A stretch of 64,000 nucleotides of DNA from an uncultured Rickettsiales bacterium (GCA_950054255.1 CATLOR010000002.1:421736-485735); one strand, 5' to 3'; shown: positions 53,944 through 64,000, counted from the first letter of the stretch. The notes: a model not told the origin generated them from the letters alone. Translations and numbers: made by a program.

Positions 53944-54474
53944 CTATTGTCTAGATACTTTTTTTGCTTCTCTTTCAGCTTTCTTAGCATCTTTCTTAGG
54001 TGTCGCAGCTTTTTCAACAGCAATAACTGTTACTTTACCGCCTGCTTTTTCAACAGCAGCAATAGCCGTTTTTGTCGCACCAGAAACAGTAATTTCAACT
54101 TTTGCTTTAAGCTCACCATTACCAAGAAGACGAACACCATCACGAATATGCGTGATAACACCTGCTTCTTTTAATGTAGCAGCATCAATTGCTTTCTTAG
54201 CATCAAGTTTTTTAGTGTCAATTGCTTCTTGTAAACGGCTTAGGTTTAACTCAGCAAATGTTTTTGATGAATGATTTGTAAAACCACGCTTAGGTAAACG
54301 TTGGTACAAAGGCATTTGACCGCCTTCAAATCCTTTAATAGAAACACCAGTACGTGATTTCTGACCTTTTTGACCAGCACCTGAAGTCTTACCTTTACCA
54401 GAAGACATACCACGACCAACGCGTGTTCTATTTTTACGAGCGCCTGGATTATCACTAAGTTCATTTAATTTCAT
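53944..54474 (-). CDS. rplO: 50S ribosomal protein L15
   Basis: Large-subunit assembly protein. The 176-residue protein starts [20 protein letters not shown] with the glycine-rich [19 protein letters not shown] and [20 protein letters not shown] basic Lys/Ala tail of about 25 residues is extra. It is last gene of the ribosomal run. secY, which normally follows, is absent, and a terminator lies 27 bases on. Confidence 0.97.
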   Translation of the reverse strand: MKLNELSDNPGARKNRTRVGRGMSSGKGKTSGAGQKGQKSRTGVSIKGFEGGQMPLYQRLPKRGFTNHSSKTFAELNLSRLQEAIDTKKLDAKKAIDAATLKEAGVITHIRDGVRLLGNGELKAKVEITVSGATKTAIAAVEKAGGKVTVIAVEKAATPKKDAKKAEREAKKVSRQ

Positions 54475-54507
54475 TGTTCTTATCCTCGTTTAACGTATTT
54501 ATCTCGT

Positions 54508-54825
54508 TTAAGCAGCTTCTTCAACACGAACCAAGTGAGCGACTTTATTAATCATCCCTCTAACTGATGGTGTATCTTCAAGCGTTGATGTTTTGTGACG
54601 TTTACCAAGACCTAAACCAATCAATGTTGCACGTTGATCTTGTGTACGACCAATTGGGCTACCGATTTGTGTTACGGTCACTGTCTTACCTGCAGGTGTT
54701 TTCTTAGCAGCTGGTTTTTTAGCTGTTGTTTTTGCTTTTGCAGGTGTTGTTTTCTTAGCAGCTTTTGGCGCAGTCTTTTTAGCTGGCGCTTTTTTTGCTG
54801 TTGTTTTTTTCTTTTCTTCAGCCAT
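54508..54825 (-). CDS. rpmD: 50S ribosomal protein L30 with histone H1-like N-terminal extension
   Basis: The L30 core is residues 47-105 ([40 protein letters not shown]). It is preceded by about 46 residues made almost only of Lys, Ala, Thr and Pro with repeated AKK and PAKK units. Normal bacterial L30 has about 60 residues and no such part. AAGGAG at nine bases spacing before the ATG at 54825 supports the long form. The extension could bind rRNA or DNA. Confidence 0.95.
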   Translation of the reverse strand: MAEEKKKTTAKKAPAKKTAPKAAKKTTPAKAKTTAKKPAAKKTPAGKTVTVTQIGSPIGRTQDQRATLIGLGLGKRHKTSTLEDTPSVRGMINKVAHLVRVEEAA

Positions 54826-54870
54826 CAGATGAACTCCTTAAACCTTACTTTTCTATTTTTATAAAAAAGA

Positions 54871-55416
54871 TTACTCAGCATCAATATCAGCTGTGTCGTC
54901 TTTCTTACGTCCTAAAATTTCATTTACTTTCTTTCCACGACGCGCAGCAACCATACGTGGGCTACTCATGTTTTTCAAAGCGTCAAATGTCGCTTTAACC
55001 ATGTTGTGTGGGTTTGATGTACCAATACATTTAGCAACAACATCTTGTACACCAAGTGCTTCAAAAATCGCACGCATCGGTCCACCAGCAATAATCCCTG
55101 TACCAGGCTCAGCTGCACGTAAACGCACACGACCAGCGCCAAAAGTACCTTCAACATCATGATGAAGTGTACGACCTTCACGTAGAGGAACGCGGAACAA
55201 ATTACGACGAGCTTGCTCATTCGCTTTACGGATCGCATCTGGAACTTCACGAGCTTTACCAGTTCCCATTCCAACGCGACCTTTCTCATCACCAACGATC
55301 ATGATCGCTGCGAAACCAAAACGACGACCACCTTTTACCACTTTGGCAACACGGTTAATGCCGACGAGGCGTTCGATTAATTCGCTCTCTTGTTTTTTCT
55401 CATTAGGTCTAGCCAT
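54871..55416 (-). CDS. rpsE: 30S ribosomal protein S5
   Basis: Small-subunit protein of translational fidelity. The 181-residue protein has the double-stranded-RNA-binding-like N-domain ([40 protein letters not shown]) and the C-domain [19 protein letters not shown]. An acidic tail ends the protein. Confidence 0.98.
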   Translation of the reverse strand: MARPNEKKQESELIERLVGINRVAKVVKGGRRFGFAAIMIVGDEKGRVGMGTGKAREVPDAIRKANEQARRNLFRVPLREGRTLHHDVEGTFGAGRVRLRAAEPGTGIIAGGPMRAIFEALGVQDVVAKCIGTSNPHNMVKATFDALKNMSSPRMVAARRGKKVNEILGRKKDDTADIDAE

Positions 55417-55442
55417 ATCTTCTTCTATCCTTTTTTAACCTA

Positions 55443-55790
55443 TTAAAATGATAATCCAGCTTCGCGAGCTGCTTCAGCTAATGCTTTAACACGACCATGG
55501 TATGGGTATGATCCACGATCAAAAACAACTTCTTTAACGCCCGCTTTGATAGCACGCTCAGCAACAGCTTTACCAACTGTCGTTGCTGCTTCACAGTCTG
55601 TTGTTTTTTTACCTTTATAGTCTTTGTCAATTGTTGATGCTTGCGCCACTGTTTTTTCGCCATCAATAACTTGCGCATAAATATGCTTTGATGAACGGAA
55701 AACTGACAAACGAATGCGGTCACCGCCAACTTTTTTAAGTTTGCTACGTACACGCATCTTTCTTTTTGCAGAACCAGTAATATGTGCCAT
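55443..55790 (-). CDS. rplR: 50S ribosomal protein L18
   Basis: 5S rRNA-binding protein of 115 residues, the family length. [20 protein letters not shown] and the C-terminal [20 protein letters not shown] are conserved. It lies between rplF and rpsE. Confidence 0.98.
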   Translation of the reverse strand: MAHITGSAKRKMRVRSKLKKVGGDRIRLSVFRSSKHIYAQVIDGEKTVAQASTIDKDYKGKKTTDCEAATTVGKAVAERAIKAGVKEVVFDRGSYPYHGRVKALAEAAREAGLSF

Positions 55791-55820
55791 TTTAAAATCC
55801 TCTTAAATCTATAAAAACGA

Positions 55821-56354
55821 TTATTTCTTCTTACCTTCTTTACGAAGAATATATTCACCAACATACTTGATACCTTTACCTTTATATGGCTCAGGTGGAC
55901 GGTATGAGCGAATGTTCGCTGCCAATTGTCCTAGTTGTTGACGGTTACTACCTTCAAGTGTCAATAATGTCGGTTTTTCACATGTCGCCTTCACACCTTC
56001 TGGAATGGCGTGACGCACTTCGTGAGAGAAACCTAACTGCATAACAAGTTCTTTCCCTTGTACAGCCGCACGATAACCAACACCGTTAATTTCCATGTCG
56101 ATTTTGAATCCTTCTGTAACACCTTTAATAGCGTTTACAAGGTTACTACGCATTGTACCCCACATAGCCATCGCTTGCTTTGACTTTGTTTTAGGTGCAA
56201 TTAATAGCTCGCTTGCTTCTTGCTTTACAGAAACTTCGTCATCAACTATTAAAGACAACTCGCCAAGTTTACCTTTTACAGTCATATCGCGACCAGCGAT
56301 CGTAACTGTAACACCTTCAGGAATAGTAACTGGCTTTTTACCCATACGTGACAT
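55821..56354 (-). CDS. rplF: 50S ribosomal protein L6
   Basis: Large-subunit protein near the sarcin-ricin loop. The 177-residue protein has both repeat domains and the C-terminal signature YRPPEPYKGKGIKYVGE. AAGGAT precedes the ATG. Confidence 0.98.
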   Translation of the reverse strand: MSRMGKKPVTIPEGVTVTIAGRDMTVKGKLGELSLIVDDEVSVKQEASELLIAPKTKSKQAMAMWGTMRSNLVNAIKGVTEGFKIDMEINGVGYRAAVQGKELVMQLGFSHEVRHAIPEGVKATCEKPTLLTLEGSNRQQLGQLAANIRSYRPPEPYKGKGIKYVGEYILRKEGKKK

Positions 56355-56380
56355 GGTATTATCCTTCCACTTCTTACTTC

Positions 56381-56779
56381 TTAATAAACACTTCCTAAAA
56401 CTTCGCCACCAACATTCTTAGCACGCGCATCGTAGTCACACATAACACCTTGAGGTGTTGACACGATGTAAATACCAAGACCGTTTTTAGCCGGCTTTAG
56501 GTCTTTAACACTTGAGTACACACGACGACCAGGCTTAGAAACACGTTGAATCTCCTGAATAACAGGAGCATCTTCAAAATATTTCAAAGCAATCTCATAT
56601 GCTTTTTTACCAGCAGCATCTGCTGTTTCTTCAAAACCTGCAATAAAACCTTTTGCTTCTAATACCTTCAATACGCTTGCACGTAATGTAGATGCAGGTG
56701 TTGTAACTGTTTCATGTCCACGCGCTTGAGCGTTTCTAATACGTGTGAACAAATCTCCAATAGGATCACTAAATGACAT
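56381..56779 (-). CDS. rpsH: 30S ribosomal protein S8
   Basis: Binds the central domain of 16S rRNA and in E. coli represses the spc operon. The 132-residue protein has DPIGDLFTRIRNAQARGHE, SKPGRRVYSSVKDLKP and the C-terminal GLGIYIVSTPQGVMCDYDAR. Confidence 0.98.
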   Translation of the reverse strand: MSFSDPIGDLFTRIRNAQARGHETVTTPASTLRASVLKVLEAKGFIAGFEETADAAGKKAYEIALKYFEDAPVIQEIQRVSKPGRRVYSSVKDLKPAKNGLGIYIVSTPQGVMCDYDARAKNVGGEVLGSVY

Positions 56780-56802
56780 CGTCTTATACTCCTAAAATCT
56801 TC

Positions 56803-57123
56803 TTACCAACTTGATTTAACCATACCTGGGATTTCACCAGCAGAACCTAACTGACGTAGCGCAATCCTTGACATTTGTAAGCGACCAAAATAACCATGTG
56901 GACGACCTGTTACACGACATCTATTACGGATGCGAATACGGCTTGTATCACGGCCCATTTTGTTTAGTTTTTGATAAAGTTCAAAAACCTCTTCAACGCC
57001 TTTACCTTCTGCGTAAGCTTTACGAGCAGCTTTGCGGATTTCAGCACGTCTGTGCTCACCACCATTCGTAAGGGCTTTCTTAATTCTTCTATTATTCTTT
57101 GCTACTGCACTACTTTTTGCCAT
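56803..57123 (-). CDS. rpsN: 30S ribosomal protein S14
   Basis: The long zinc-free type, 106 residues. The C-terminal RNRCRVTGRPHGYFGRLQMS and GEIPGMVKSSW are conserved, and the CxxC pairs of the short zinc form are absent. It lies in the usual place between rplE and rpsH. Confidence 0.98.
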   Translation of the reverse strand: MAKSSAVAKNNRRIKKALTNGGEHRRAEIRKAARKAYAEGKGVEEVFELYQKLNKMGRDTSRIRIRNRCRVTGRPHGYFGRLQMSRIALRQLGSAGEIPGMVKSSW

Positions 57124-57141
57124 TTCTTAAAATCCTATCTT

Positions 57142-57681
57142 TTATTTTTTAAAAGGCACATTAAACATTTCCAATAAAGCACGCGCTTCATCATCACTAT
57201 TTGCTGATGTACAAATTACAATATCCATACCACGTGCTTGTGTTACTTTATCATAATCAATTTCTGGGAAAATTGTTTGTTCTTTAAGACCCATAGAATA
57301 ATTCCCACGGCCATCAAATGATTTACCAGAAACACCACGAAAGTCTTTAATACGAGGCATCGCAATTGTTACTAAGCGATCCAAAAATTCATACATGCGC
57401 TCGCCACGAAGTGTTACTTTACATCCAATCTTCATATTTTCACGAAGTTTGAACTGCGCAATAGACTTCTTTGAACGTGTCGCAACAGGTTTTTGACCAG
57501 CGATCAATTCCATTTCAGCCAATGCATCATTCACTTTACGAGAGTCTGATGTTGCTTCACCAACACCCATATTTAAGACGATTTTCTCAAGCTTAGGAAC
57601 AGCGTAAGTGTTCGCAATACCTAGCTTCTCTTTCAAAGCGCCACGAATTTCTTCGTAATATTTTTTCTTTAAGCGAGCCAT
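57142..57681 (-). CDS. rplE: 50S ribosomal protein L5
   Basis: 5S rRNA-binding protein of 179 residues. [39 protein letters not shown] and [13 protein letters not shown] match the family. Confidence 0.98.
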   Translation of the reverse strand: MARLKKKYYEEIRGALKEKLGIANTYAVPKLEKIVLNMGVGEATSDSRKVNDALAEMELIAGQKPVATRSKKSIAQFKLRENMKIGCKVTLRGERMYEFLDRLVTIAMPRIKDFRGVSGKSFDGRGNYSMGLKEQTIFPEIDYDKVTQARGMDIVICTSANSDDEARALLEMFNVPFKK

Positions 57682-57707
57682 TTTATTTTCCTCTTAAACT
57701 CTTTTTA

Positions 57708-58028
57708 TTAATCAATCACTTCGCCAGAACGTCTAGCAACGCGAACTTTTTTACCATCTTTTAAAGTTTGATAGCCAACGCGTGTTGGTTTATCTTCTTT
57801 AGGATCAACAAAAGCAACATTAGAAACATGAATTGATGCCTCTTTTGTCTCAATACCGCCTTGTGACGTTTGAGACGGCTTCACATGTTTTTTTACCAAA
57901 TTAATCCCCTGCACAAACACACGGTTTTCTTTTGGTATTACACGCAAAATTTCGCCTGTTTTACCTTTATCTTTACCTGTCAAAACGACAACTTTATCGC
58001 CTTTTTTCAATCTTAATTTAGCCGACAT
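57708..58028 (-). CDS. rplX: 50S ribosomal protein L24
   Basis: Assembly-initiator protein of 106 residues with the KOW motif [19 protein letters not shown] and the [13 protein letters not shown] block. One base separates it from rplN. Confidence 0.98.
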   Translation of the reverse strand: MSAKLRLKKGDKVVVLTGKDKGKTGEILRVIPKENRVFVQGINLVKKHVKPSQTSQGGIETKEASIHVSNVAFVDPKEDKPTRVGYQTLKDGKKVRVARRSGEVID

Positions 58029-58029
58029 C

Positions 58030-58398
58030 TTATAATACCTCCGGAGCTAATGAGATAACTTTCATGTGACCAGATGCACGAAGCTCTCTTGGCACAGGGC
58101 CAAAAATACGTGTACCAATTGGCTCACCATTATTATTCAATAAAACAACATCATTGCTATCAAAACGAATAGCTGATCCGTCCGGACGTTTGATTTCTTT
58201 TGCAACACGTACAACGAGTGCTTTAGAAACCTTCCCTTTTGCAACTTTAGCATTTGGAATTGCTTGCTTTACAGACACAACAATTACATCACCAACAGAT
58301 GCATATTTTCTTTTCGATCCACCAAGAACCTTGATGCACTGAACACGCTTTGCACCGCTATTATCAGCAACACCGCAGTTTGTTTCTACTTGTATCAT
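58030..58398 (-). CDS. rplN: 50S ribosomal protein L14
   Basis: A 122-residue protein of the subunit interface. [20 protein letters not shown] and the signature around [18 protein letters not shown] are nearly consensus. Confidence 0.99.
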   Translation of the reverse strand: MIQVETNCGVADNSGAKRVQCIKVLGGSKRKYASVGDVIVVSVKQAIPNAKVAKGKVSKALVVRVAKEIKRPDGSAIRFDSNDVVLLNNNGEPIGTRIFGPVPRELRASGHMKVISLAPEVL

Positions 58399-58444
58399 CT
58401 TCTTCCGGGTCCTTTCTTATTCGTCTTACTTCTTAACCCTAATA

Positions 58445-58786
58445 TTATTCGCTTTTGTCTTCTGCTGTTTCAGCATCGTCTTGTTTTTTACCTTCGGTTT
58501 TCAAGACTTCTTTAACCTCATCTTCAATGATGATGCTTGCTGATACTGCTTTTTCTTTCAACTCAACGACTTTAAAGCGTTTCGTTTTAGAAATTGGTGC
58601 GCATTCTTCAATAAGAACTGTATCACCGATACCCACTTCATTTGTTTCATCATGAGCTGAATATTTTTTTGTTTGAAAAATAAACTTCTTATATACAGGG
58701 TGCTTGAAGCGACGTGTAACATTTACTGTTACAGTTTTATCACCTTTGTTACTTACAACCTGACCTTCTAATACACGACGTGGCAT
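58445..58786 (-). CDS. rpsQ: 30S ribosomal protein S17 with acidic C-terminal extension
   Basis: 16S rRNA-binding OB-fold protein. Residues 1-80 match the family ([37 protein letters not shown]). At 113 residues it is about 30 longer than E. coli S17, owing to an acidic tail ending [11 protein letters not shown]. Confidence 0.97.
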   Translation of the reverse strand: MPRRVLEGQVVSNKGDKTVTVNVTRRFKHPVYKKFIFQTKKYSAHDETNEVGIGDTVLIEECAPISKTKRFKVVELKEKAVSASIIIEDEVKEVLKTEGKKQDDAETAEDKSE

Positions 58787-58803
58787 ATCTTACAATCTCC
58801 TAC

Positions 58804-59046
58804 TTACTTCTTCGCTTTTTTAGATGTTTTAGTTTCTTTAGCAGCAACCTCAACACCTTGTTTTTTTTCTGTTAAAACAGTTTTAATACGCGCAATATCA
58901 CGACGAACACGACGCATATTTGCTGTATCTTGAACTTGTGCGTTTGCTTGTTGAAAGCGCAAGTTAAACTGTTCTTTTCTTAAAGATAAAAGTTCGTCTT
59001 TCAACTGATCTTCTGTCTTTGCTCTTAAATCCATTGCTGTAGTCAT
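58804..59046 (-). CDS. rpmC: 50S ribosomal protein L29
   Basis: An 80-residue helical protein at the peptide exit, with [20 protein letters not shown] and [17 protein letters not shown], and a Lys-rich tail. The start is set at the ATG at 59046, with AAAGGA nine bases upstream. A TTG eight codons earlier is in frame but has no ribosome binding site. Confidence 0.97.
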   Translation of the reverse strand: MTTAMDLRAKTEDQLKDELLSLRKEQFNLRFQQANAQVQDTANMRRVRRDIARIKTVLTEKKQGVEVAAKETKTSKKAKK

Positions 59047-59073
59047 TTCTATTTTTCCTTTTGCAATCAATTC

Positions 59074-59493
59074 TTATGCGCCGCGACCTTCGCGTGTCAC
59101 AAATTTCGTTTTAATTGGCAACTTAGAACCCGCAAGTTCAAAAGCACCACGTGCTAATTCTTCACTTACACCATCAAGTTCGAACATAATACGACCAGGT
59201 TTAACACGGCATGCCCAAAATTCTGGAGAACCTTTACCTTTACCTTGACGTACCTCTAATGGCTTTTTAGAAACAGGAACATCTGGGAAAATACGGATCC
59301 AAAGACGACCTTGACGTTTCATGTAACGTGTAATCGTACGACGAGCAGCCTCAATTTGGCGTGCAGTAATACGCTCAGGTTGCAAAGCTTTAAGGCCAAA
59401 AGCACCAAAGTTAAGCTCTGTACCACCCTTCGCATTCCCGTGAATACGACCTTTATGGGCTTTTCTAAATTTTGTCTTTTTAGGTGACAACAT
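59074..59493 (-). CDS. rplP: 50S ribosomal protein L16
   Basis: A-site-proximal protein of 139 residues. [39 protein letters not shown] and [18 protein letters not shown] are conserved. Confidence 0.98.
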   Translation of the reverse strand: MLSPKKTKFRKAHKGRIHGNAKGGTELNFGAFGLKALQPERITARQIEAARRTITRYMKRQGRLWIRIFPDVPVSKKPLEVRQGKGKGSPEFWACRVKPGRIMFELDGVSEELARGAFELAGSKLPIKTKFVTREGRGA

Positions 59494-59540
59494 TGTTCAA
59501 ACTCCTGTTTATTAAAACCTATCCTTATTAAGGCGTGCTC

Positions 59541-60227
59541 TTAGTTAGCGCGACCACCTTGCATTTCATTAAATTTCTTATCACGTGCCATTGGATCATG
59601 AGCCATAATCTCACCTTTATAGATCCAAACTTTAACACCAATAATTCCGTATGTAGTGCTTGCACGCGCTACACCGTAATCAATATCAGCACGAAGTGTA
59701 TGTAAAGGCACTCGACCTTCACGGTACCATTCTGTACGAGCAATCTCAGCACCAGCTAAACGACCAGCACAATTCACACGAATACCACCTGCACCTAAGC
59801 GAAGCGCTGATTGAACGCCACGTTTCATTGCACGACGGAAAGAAATACGACGCTCTAGCTGACTAGCAATTCCATCAGCAACTAATTGAGCATCAATTTC
59901 AGGTTTTCGAACTTCAACAACATTTAAAGAAACTTCACTGCCCATCATCTTAGATAGCTTGTTCTTTAATGTCTCGATCTCAGACCCTTTTTTACCAATA
60001 ATCACACCTGGGCGCGCTGTGTATAGTGTTACACGAATATTATTCGCAGCACGCTCAATAACAACACGGCTCACGCCAGCTGGCTTAAGCTTTTCAAAAA
60101 GATAGCGACGCACTTCAATATCTTGGTGGAGTTTATCCGCATAGTCTTTTTTACCTGCGAACCAACGGCTATCCCAAGTTCTATTAATTCCTAAACGAAG
60201 ACCTACCGGGCTTACTTTTTGACCCAT
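59541..60227 (-). CDS. rpsC: 30S ribosomal protein S3
   Basis: mRNA-entry protein of 228 residues with the KH domain motif [18 protein letters not shown] and the C-terminal domain [20 protein letters not shown]. The start [14 protein letters not shown] is typical. Confidence 0.98.
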   Translation of the reverse strand: MGQKVSPVGLRLGINRTWDSRWFAGKKDYADKLHQDIEVRRYLFEKLKPAGVSRVVIERAANNIRVTLYTARPGVIIGKKGSEIETLKNKLSKMMGSEVSLNVVEVRKPEIDAQLVADGIASQLERRISFRRAMKRGVQSALRLGAGGIRVNCAGRLAGAEIARTEWYREGRVPLHTLRADIDYGVARASTTYGIIGVKVWIYKGEIMAHDPMARDKKFNEMQGGRAN

Positions 60228-60232
60228 CTTTA

Positions 60233-60607
60233 TTACTCCTCAGATTCTTTCACTACAATTGTTAAATTACTAAAAGGTTTCAAAATGCGAGCACCACGAC
60301 CTTTTGCTCTTGCACGGAAACGCTTCATCGTAATTGACTTACCGACTGTCGCTTCTTTTATCACTAAACGGTCAACATCCAAATTATGGTTGTTCTCCGC
60401 ATTAGCGATCGCGGATTGTAACGCTTCTTTAACATGTTTTGCAACACGTTTCTTTGAAAATTCTAAATCAATAAGTGCTTTCTCTACTTTTTGACCACGA
60501 ATAGATTCAGCTACCAAGTTCAGCTTATAAGGGCTTGTTCTGATATGCTTTACGAAACAACGTGCTTCGCTTTCTTGTACGCGGGGTTCGTTGGCAACTT
60601 GTCCCAT
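60233..60607 (-). CDS. rplV: 50S ribosomal protein L22
   Basis: Exit-tunnel protein of 124 residues. [20 protein letters not shown] and [20 protein letters not shown] (the beta-hairpin region) are conserved. It has about 12 more N-terminal residues than the E. coli protein. Confidence 0.98.
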   Translation of the reverse strand: MGQVANEPRVQESEARCFVKHIRTSPYKLNLVAESIRGQKVEKALIDLEFSKKRVAKHVKEALQSAIANAENNHNLDVDRLVIKEATVGKSITMKRFRARAKGRGARILKPFSNLTIVVKESEE

Positions 60608-60628
60608 CTTAACTCAAACCTTTCCTTC

Positions 60629-60904
60629 TTATCTTTTCGCTTTTTTATCAACACCATGACCGTAATATGTACGTGTCGGTGCAAATTCACCTAACTTGTG
60701 ACCAATCATGTCTTCGTCAACAAGTACAGGTATGTTTTTGTTTCCGTTATAAACAGCAATCGTTAGACCTACCATTTGAGGTAAAATCACAGAACGACGA
60801 GAATATGTTTGAATAACTCCATTGCTTCCTGTTTCAACTGCTTTCGTTACTTTTGCTAGCAGATGATGATCAACGAAAGGACCTTTCCATACTGAACGTG
60901 GCAT
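60629..60904 (-). CDS. rpsS: 30S ribosomal protein S19
   Basis: A 91-residue head protein of the small subunit. [36 protein letters not shown] and [19 protein letters not shown] are conserved. Confidence 0.98.
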   Translation of the reverse strand: MPRSVWKGPFVDHHLLAKVTKAVETGSNGVIQTYSRRSVILPQMVGLTIAVYNGNKNIPVLVDEDMIGHKLGEFAPTRTYYGHGVDKKAKR

Positions 60905-60922
60905 CTTATATACTCCTCACTC

Positions 60923-61756
60923 TTACTTTCTCTTACTGTGTCTTGAACGGACAATGTATTTACTTGTTGATTTATTTGTACGTGTTTTCTTACCTTTAGT
61001 AGGTTGCCCCCAAGGTGACACAGGATGACGACCACCCGATGTACGACCTTCACCACCACCATGTGGGTGATCAACAGGGTTCATAACAACACCACGAACA
61101 GAAGGTCTTTTACCTAACCAACGGTTACGACCAGCTTTACCAAGGTTTGTGTTTGATTGATCTGGGTTAGAAACAGCACCAACTGTTGCTAAACACTCAG
61201 AACGAACCACACGTAATTCACCAGAAGATAGTTTTAATTGCGCATAACCTGCATCACGTCCAACAAGTTGAACATATGTTCCAGCAGAACGGGCAATCTG
61301 ACCACCTTTACCTGGTTTCATTTCAATATTGTGTAAAATCGTACCAATTGGCACATTTTTCAATGGCATTGTATTACCTGGCTTAACATCAACTTTCTCC
61401 CCAGCAATAATTTTATCGCCAGCAGCTAATTTTTGAGGAGCCAAAATATATGCTTTTTCACCATCTGTATATTCAACCAAAGCAATAAATGCTGTACGGT
61501 TTGGATCGTACTCTAAACGCAATACAGTTGCTTCCATATCCCATTTTGTACGTTTAAAATCAACCATACGGTAACGGCGCTTATGTCCACCACCACGACG
61601 ACGTGATGTAATACGACCTGTATTATTACGACCACCAGATTTTTTAAGACCTACTGTTAAGCCTTTTTCTGGGTCACCAGACCACAACTCGCTACGATCA
61701 ACGATAACAAGTTGTCTTGTACTTGGTGTTACTGGGTTAAACTTTTTTAAAGCCAT
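60923..61756 (-). CDS. rplB: 50S ribosomal protein L2
   Basis: Core protein needed for subunit association and peptidyl transfer. The 277-residue protein has [20 protein letters not shown] and the C-terminal [20 protein letters not shown] with the conserved histidine. Confidence 0.99.
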   Translation of the reverse strand: MALKKFNPVTPSTRQLVIVDRSELWSGDPEKGLTVGLKKSGGRNNTGRITSRRRGGGHKRRYRMVDFKRTKWDMEATVLRLEYDPNRTAFIALVEYTDGEKAYILAPQKLAAGDKIIAGEKVDVKPGNTMPLKNVPIGTILHNIEMKPGKGGQIARSAGTYVQLVGRDAGYAQLKLSSGELRVVRSECLATVGAVSNPDQSNTNLGKAGRNRWLGKRPSVRGVVMNPVDHPHGGGEGRTSGGRHPVSPWGQPTKGKKTRTNKSTSKYIVRSRHSKRK

Positions 61757-61782
61757 AATCTTTAATCCTTTTTTTCCCTAAA

Positions 61783-62097
61783 TTATAAACCTGTTGCCAT
61801 ATCAATTGTTTGACCTTCAGCCAAAGTAACAATTGCTTTTTTTGTGTCATTTCTTTTACCTAAATGACCACGGAAACGCTTCACCTTACCTTTTAAGATA
61901 GATGTATTAACAGCGCGAACTTCTACTTTGAAAAGAGCTTCAACCGCATGCTTAATCTCAGGCTTTGTTGCATCCATAGAAACTTGGAATGAAACTTGAG
62001 AATGAGCAGAACCCATTGTTGCTTTTTCTGTAATCAAAGGAGCCTTAATAACTTGGTAGTCTCTCTCTGTTACTGTAACTGTTTGTTTTTTTGCCAT
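61783..62097 (-). CDS. rplW: 50S ribosomal protein L23
   Basis: Docking site for trigger factor and SRP at the tunnel exit. 104 residues. [36 protein letters not shown] and [14 protein letters not shown] are conserved. Confidence 0.98.
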   Translation of the reverse strand: MAKKQTVTVTERDYQVIKAPLITEKATMGSAHSQVSFQVSMDATKPEIKHAVEALFKVEVRAVNTSILKGKVKRFRGHLGKRNDTKKAIVTLAEGQTIDMATGL

Positions 62098-62122
62098 TTT
62101 CTTTCTCCTTCAGTCGCTCGAA

Positions 62123-62743
62123 TTACTTCAAACGCTCCTGTAAAGTTTCTAATGCTTGCTTTGTAATTACCAATGTATCACGGCGTAAAATGTCATATAC
62201 ATTTGTTGCTTTTTCTGGCAACACATCAATTAAGGGAATGTTGTTTGTTGCACGAACAAAGTTTTCATCCAACTCATTTCCATCAATAATCAAAGCAGAA
62301 GACAAATCTAACTTTTGAAGTAATTTAGCCATGTCTTTTGTTTTATGTGTTTTTGCTTTTGCTGCATCTAAAACAATTAATTGCTTGTTCTTTGCTTTTG
62401 CAGACAAAGCTACTTTCAAAGCAAGTTTACGAACGCGCTTTGGTAAATCTGTTGCATGTGAACGAACCACAGGACCAAAAATTGTCGCACCACCACGGTG
62501 AATTGGTGTTCTCAAAGACCCCGCACGTGCACGACCCGTACCCTTTTGAGCGAAAGGTTTTGCACCTGTACCACTGACTTCAGAAATACCTTTTGTTTTA
62601 TGTGTACCAGCTTGGCGTTTACTCAATTGCCAATTCACTGCACGGTTTAGAAGGTCAGAACGCTCTTCTTGACCGAAGACATCTTTATCAAGAGTGACTT
62701 CGCCGGCAGCTTTGTTATCTAATGTTTTTACAGAAACTTTCAT
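62123..62743 (-). CDS. rplD: 50S ribosomal protein L4
   Basis: A 206-residue protein. The extended loop KQAGTHKTKGISEVSGTGAK, PFAQKGTGRARAGSLRTPIH and RGGATIFGPVVRSH is intact. In E. coli L4 represses the S10 operon. I did not see an obvious leader for that because the operon start is outside the window. Confidence 0.98.
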   Translation of the reverse strand: MKVSVKTLDNKAAGEVTLDKDVFGQEERSDLLNRAVNWQLSKRQAGTHKTKGISEVSGTGAKPFAQKGTGRARAGSLRTPIHRGGATIFGPVVRSHATDLPKRVRKLALKVALSAKAKNKQLIVLDAAKAKTHKTKDMAKLLQKLDLSSALIIDGNELDENFVRATNNIPLIDVLPEKATNVYDILRRDTLVITKQALETLQERLK

Positions 62744-62769
62744 AACGTTTACTCTCTTCTTTCTACCGC

Positions 62770-63531
62770 TTATTCTGTTGTTGTTTCAGCAGTTGTTTCT
62801 TCAGCTGGTACTTCAGAAGGTGTTTCTTCTGTTTTCGCTTCAGCTTTAGCATTTGCTGCTTCTTTTAATTTTGCAGGAAACGGTAAATCTTCTGGCATTT
62901 TTTTCTTAACTGCATCAGAAACATAAACCCAACCATTTTTCGTACCAGGCACAGATCCTTTAACTAAGATCAAACCACGCTCAGCATCAACACGAACAAC
63001 TTGCAAGTTCTGAACTGTTACGCGCTCAGCACCCATGTGCCCTGCCATTTTCTTACCTTTAAATACTTTACCAGGATCCTGACATTGACCTGTCGAACCA
63101 TGAGCACGGTGAGAAACTGACACACCGTGAGTAGCACGCATACCACCAAAGTTGTGACGTTTCATCGCACCAGCAAACCCTTTACCGATAGATTGCCCAG
63201 CAACATCGATAAATTGACCTGGAACAAAGTGTTCAGCTGATAACTCAGCACCCACTTCTAATAATGCATCGTTACTTACACGAAACTCAGCTACTTTTTG
63301 CTTAGGTTCAACTTTTGCTTTTGCAAAGTGACCACGCTTAGCTTTCGTTACATTTTTAACTTTTGCTTGACCTACACCAAGCTGAACAGCGCTATAGCCA
63401 TTCTTTTCTTCAGTCATAACAGACACAACCTGACAGCCATCCATAGATAGAACTGTTACAGGAACATGACGACCTTCATCATCGAAGACGCGTGTCATAC
63501 CAACTTTTTTAGCAATCAATCCGGTACGCAT
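62770..63531 (-). CDS. rplC: 50S ribosomal protein L3 with acidic C-terminal extension
   Basis: Early assembly protein. [20 protein letters not shown] and [20 protein letters not shown], the region with the methylated Gln of E. coli, are conserved. At 253 residues it is about 40 longer than E. coli L3 because of a Glu/Thr/Ala-rich tail ([19 protein letters not shown]). Confidence 0.98.
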   Translation of the reverse strand: MRTGLIAKKVGMTRVFDDEGRHVPVTVLSMDGCQVVSVMTEEKNGYSAVQLGVGQAKVKNVTKAKRGHFAKAKVEPKQKVAEFRVSNDALLEVGAELSAEHFVPGQFIDVAGQSIGKGFAGAMKRHNFGGMRATHGVSVSHRAHGSTGQCQDPGKVFKGKKMAGHMGAERVTVQNLQVVRVDAERGLILVKGSVPGTKNGWVYVSDAVKKKMPEDLPFPAKLKEAANAKAEAKTEETPSEVPAEETTAETTTE

Positions 63532-63577
63532 TTTTCTTTTTACCCTTTCAGAGGTTCCTTTAGTCTAATTAATAATA

Positions 63578-63886
63578 TTAAAGTTTAATTTCTACATCCA
63601 CACCTGCAGCCAAGTCTAACTTCATCAAAGCATCAACTGTTTGCGGTGTTGGTTCTACAATATCCATTGTTCTCATATGTGTTCTGATCTCGAACTGTTC
63701 ACGAGATTTTTTGTACACGTGAGGAGAACGGATAACCGTAAATTTCTCAATTTTAGTTGGCAAAGGAATTGGTCCACGAACATTAGCACCAGTACGTTTT
63801 GCTGTGCTCACAATCTCTTTTGTTGATTGATCCAAAACGCGATGGTCAAAAGCACGTAGTTTTATGCGAATATTTTGTGCATCCAT
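63578..63886 (-). CDS. rpsJ: 30S ribosomal protein S10
   Basis: A 102-residue protein of the small-subunit head, also the NusE partner in antitermination. [40 protein letters not shown] and [11 protein letters not shown] are conserved. It follows tuf, as is usual in alphaproteobacteria. Confidence 0.99.
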   Translation of the reverse strand: MDAQNIRIKLRAFDHRVLDQSTKEIVSTAKRTGANVRGPIPLPTKIEKFTVIRSPHVYKKSREQFEIRTHMRTMDIVEPTPQTVDALMKLDLAAGVDVEIKL

Positions 63887-63923
63887 TTTTTTATACCTTT
63901 TTTATATCCTTTAACCTTTAAAC

Positions 63924-64000
63924 TTACTCAATAATCTTAGCAACAACGCCAGCACCTACTGTACGGCCACCCTCACGGATAGCAAAACGTAGACCTTCGT
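63924..64000 (-). CDS. tuf: Elongation factor Tu (C-terminal part only)
   Basis: Only the last 25 codons are in the window. They read EGLRFAIREGGRTVGAGVVA followed by KIIE and stop, the highly conserved end of EF-Tu domain 3. The rest lies beyond the right edge. It stands 37 bases upstream of rpsJ, so the tuf-S10 arrangement is as expected. Confidence 0.97.
   Translation of the reverse strand, partial: EGLRFAIREGGRTVGAGVVAKIIE

Noticed and set aside
1..64000. CRISPR arrays, insertion sequences, prophage or integron features
   Set aside because: No regularly spaced repeats, transposase, integrase or phage structural genes were found on either strand.

Overview
The window is chromosomal DNA from an AT-rich alphaproteobacterium. 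The evidence is the gene families and their order: pyrB-pyrC-plsY-dprA-topA-rnr, rpoZ-rel-acpS-lepB-rnc-era, murJ-trpS-nfu-tsaB-rimI, hslVU, sdhCDAB with alphaproteobacterial-type membrane anchors, and a long S10/spc ribosomal operon. The cell makes lipopolysaccharide heptose, phosphatidylethanolamine and peptidoglycan, respires through succinate dehydrogenase, and signals with (p)ppGpp and probably c-di-GMP. The lineage below class cannot be fixed from sequence reading alone. I see no phage, transposon, CRISPR array, rRNA or tRNA. No gap between genes exceeds about 220 bases.

Layout. 1-2734: end of an O-antigen ligase-like gene, then hslVU. 2848-7495: small enzymes (GNAT, HIT), a P-loop kinase-like gene coupled to a ComM-type ATPase, and two uncharacterised proteins. 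7505-10677: pssA and psd, divergent from hldE. 10753-14855: a FlgO-like lipoprotein, a shared terminator and sdhCDAB. 15073-19699: an accessory island holding a cytochrome b561-like protein without most expected haem ligands, an aspartate-semialdehyde-dehydrogenase-like protein without catalytic residues, two single-TM proteins, a GspE/PilB-N1D-like protein without ATPase, and a divergent prepilin peptidase. 19728-32443: pyrB with a pseudo-dihydroorotase, two reverse-strand hypotheticals, plsY, dprA, topA and two tandem RNase R paralogues. 32515-43052: rpoZ, rel, a DUF2062/kinase-like fusion, acpS, lepB, rnc, era, a GGDEF protein and UvrD. 43053-53864: a divergent RNase J-like protein, rimI, tsaB, a RutE-like reductase, a degenerate polysaccharide deacetylase, nfu, trpS, murJ, a class A PBP and a lipoprotein. 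53944-64000: ribosomal genes rpsJ to rplO on the minus strand and the end of tuf.

Themes. Most genes are housekeeping. The unusual content is a set of apparent pseudo-enzymes whose family is recognisable but whose catalytic or metal-binding residues are replaced (dihydroorotase, semialdehyde dehydrogenase, polysaccharide deacetylase, cytochrome b561, APH-like kinase, RNase J), and the type IV pilus/type II secretion-like set at 16969-19699. That set is the best candidate for an undescribed system, but its assignment rests on remote similarity read by eye. Five genes (pyrB, the prepilin peptidase, the second RNase R, the class A PBP and the lipoprotein after it) lack a Shine-Dalgarno and have promoter-like elements only 6-11 bases before the ATG, which suggests leaderless or nearly leaderless mRNAs.

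Family calls and motif comparisons come from memory of family consensus, without database searches. Promoter calls are by eye.
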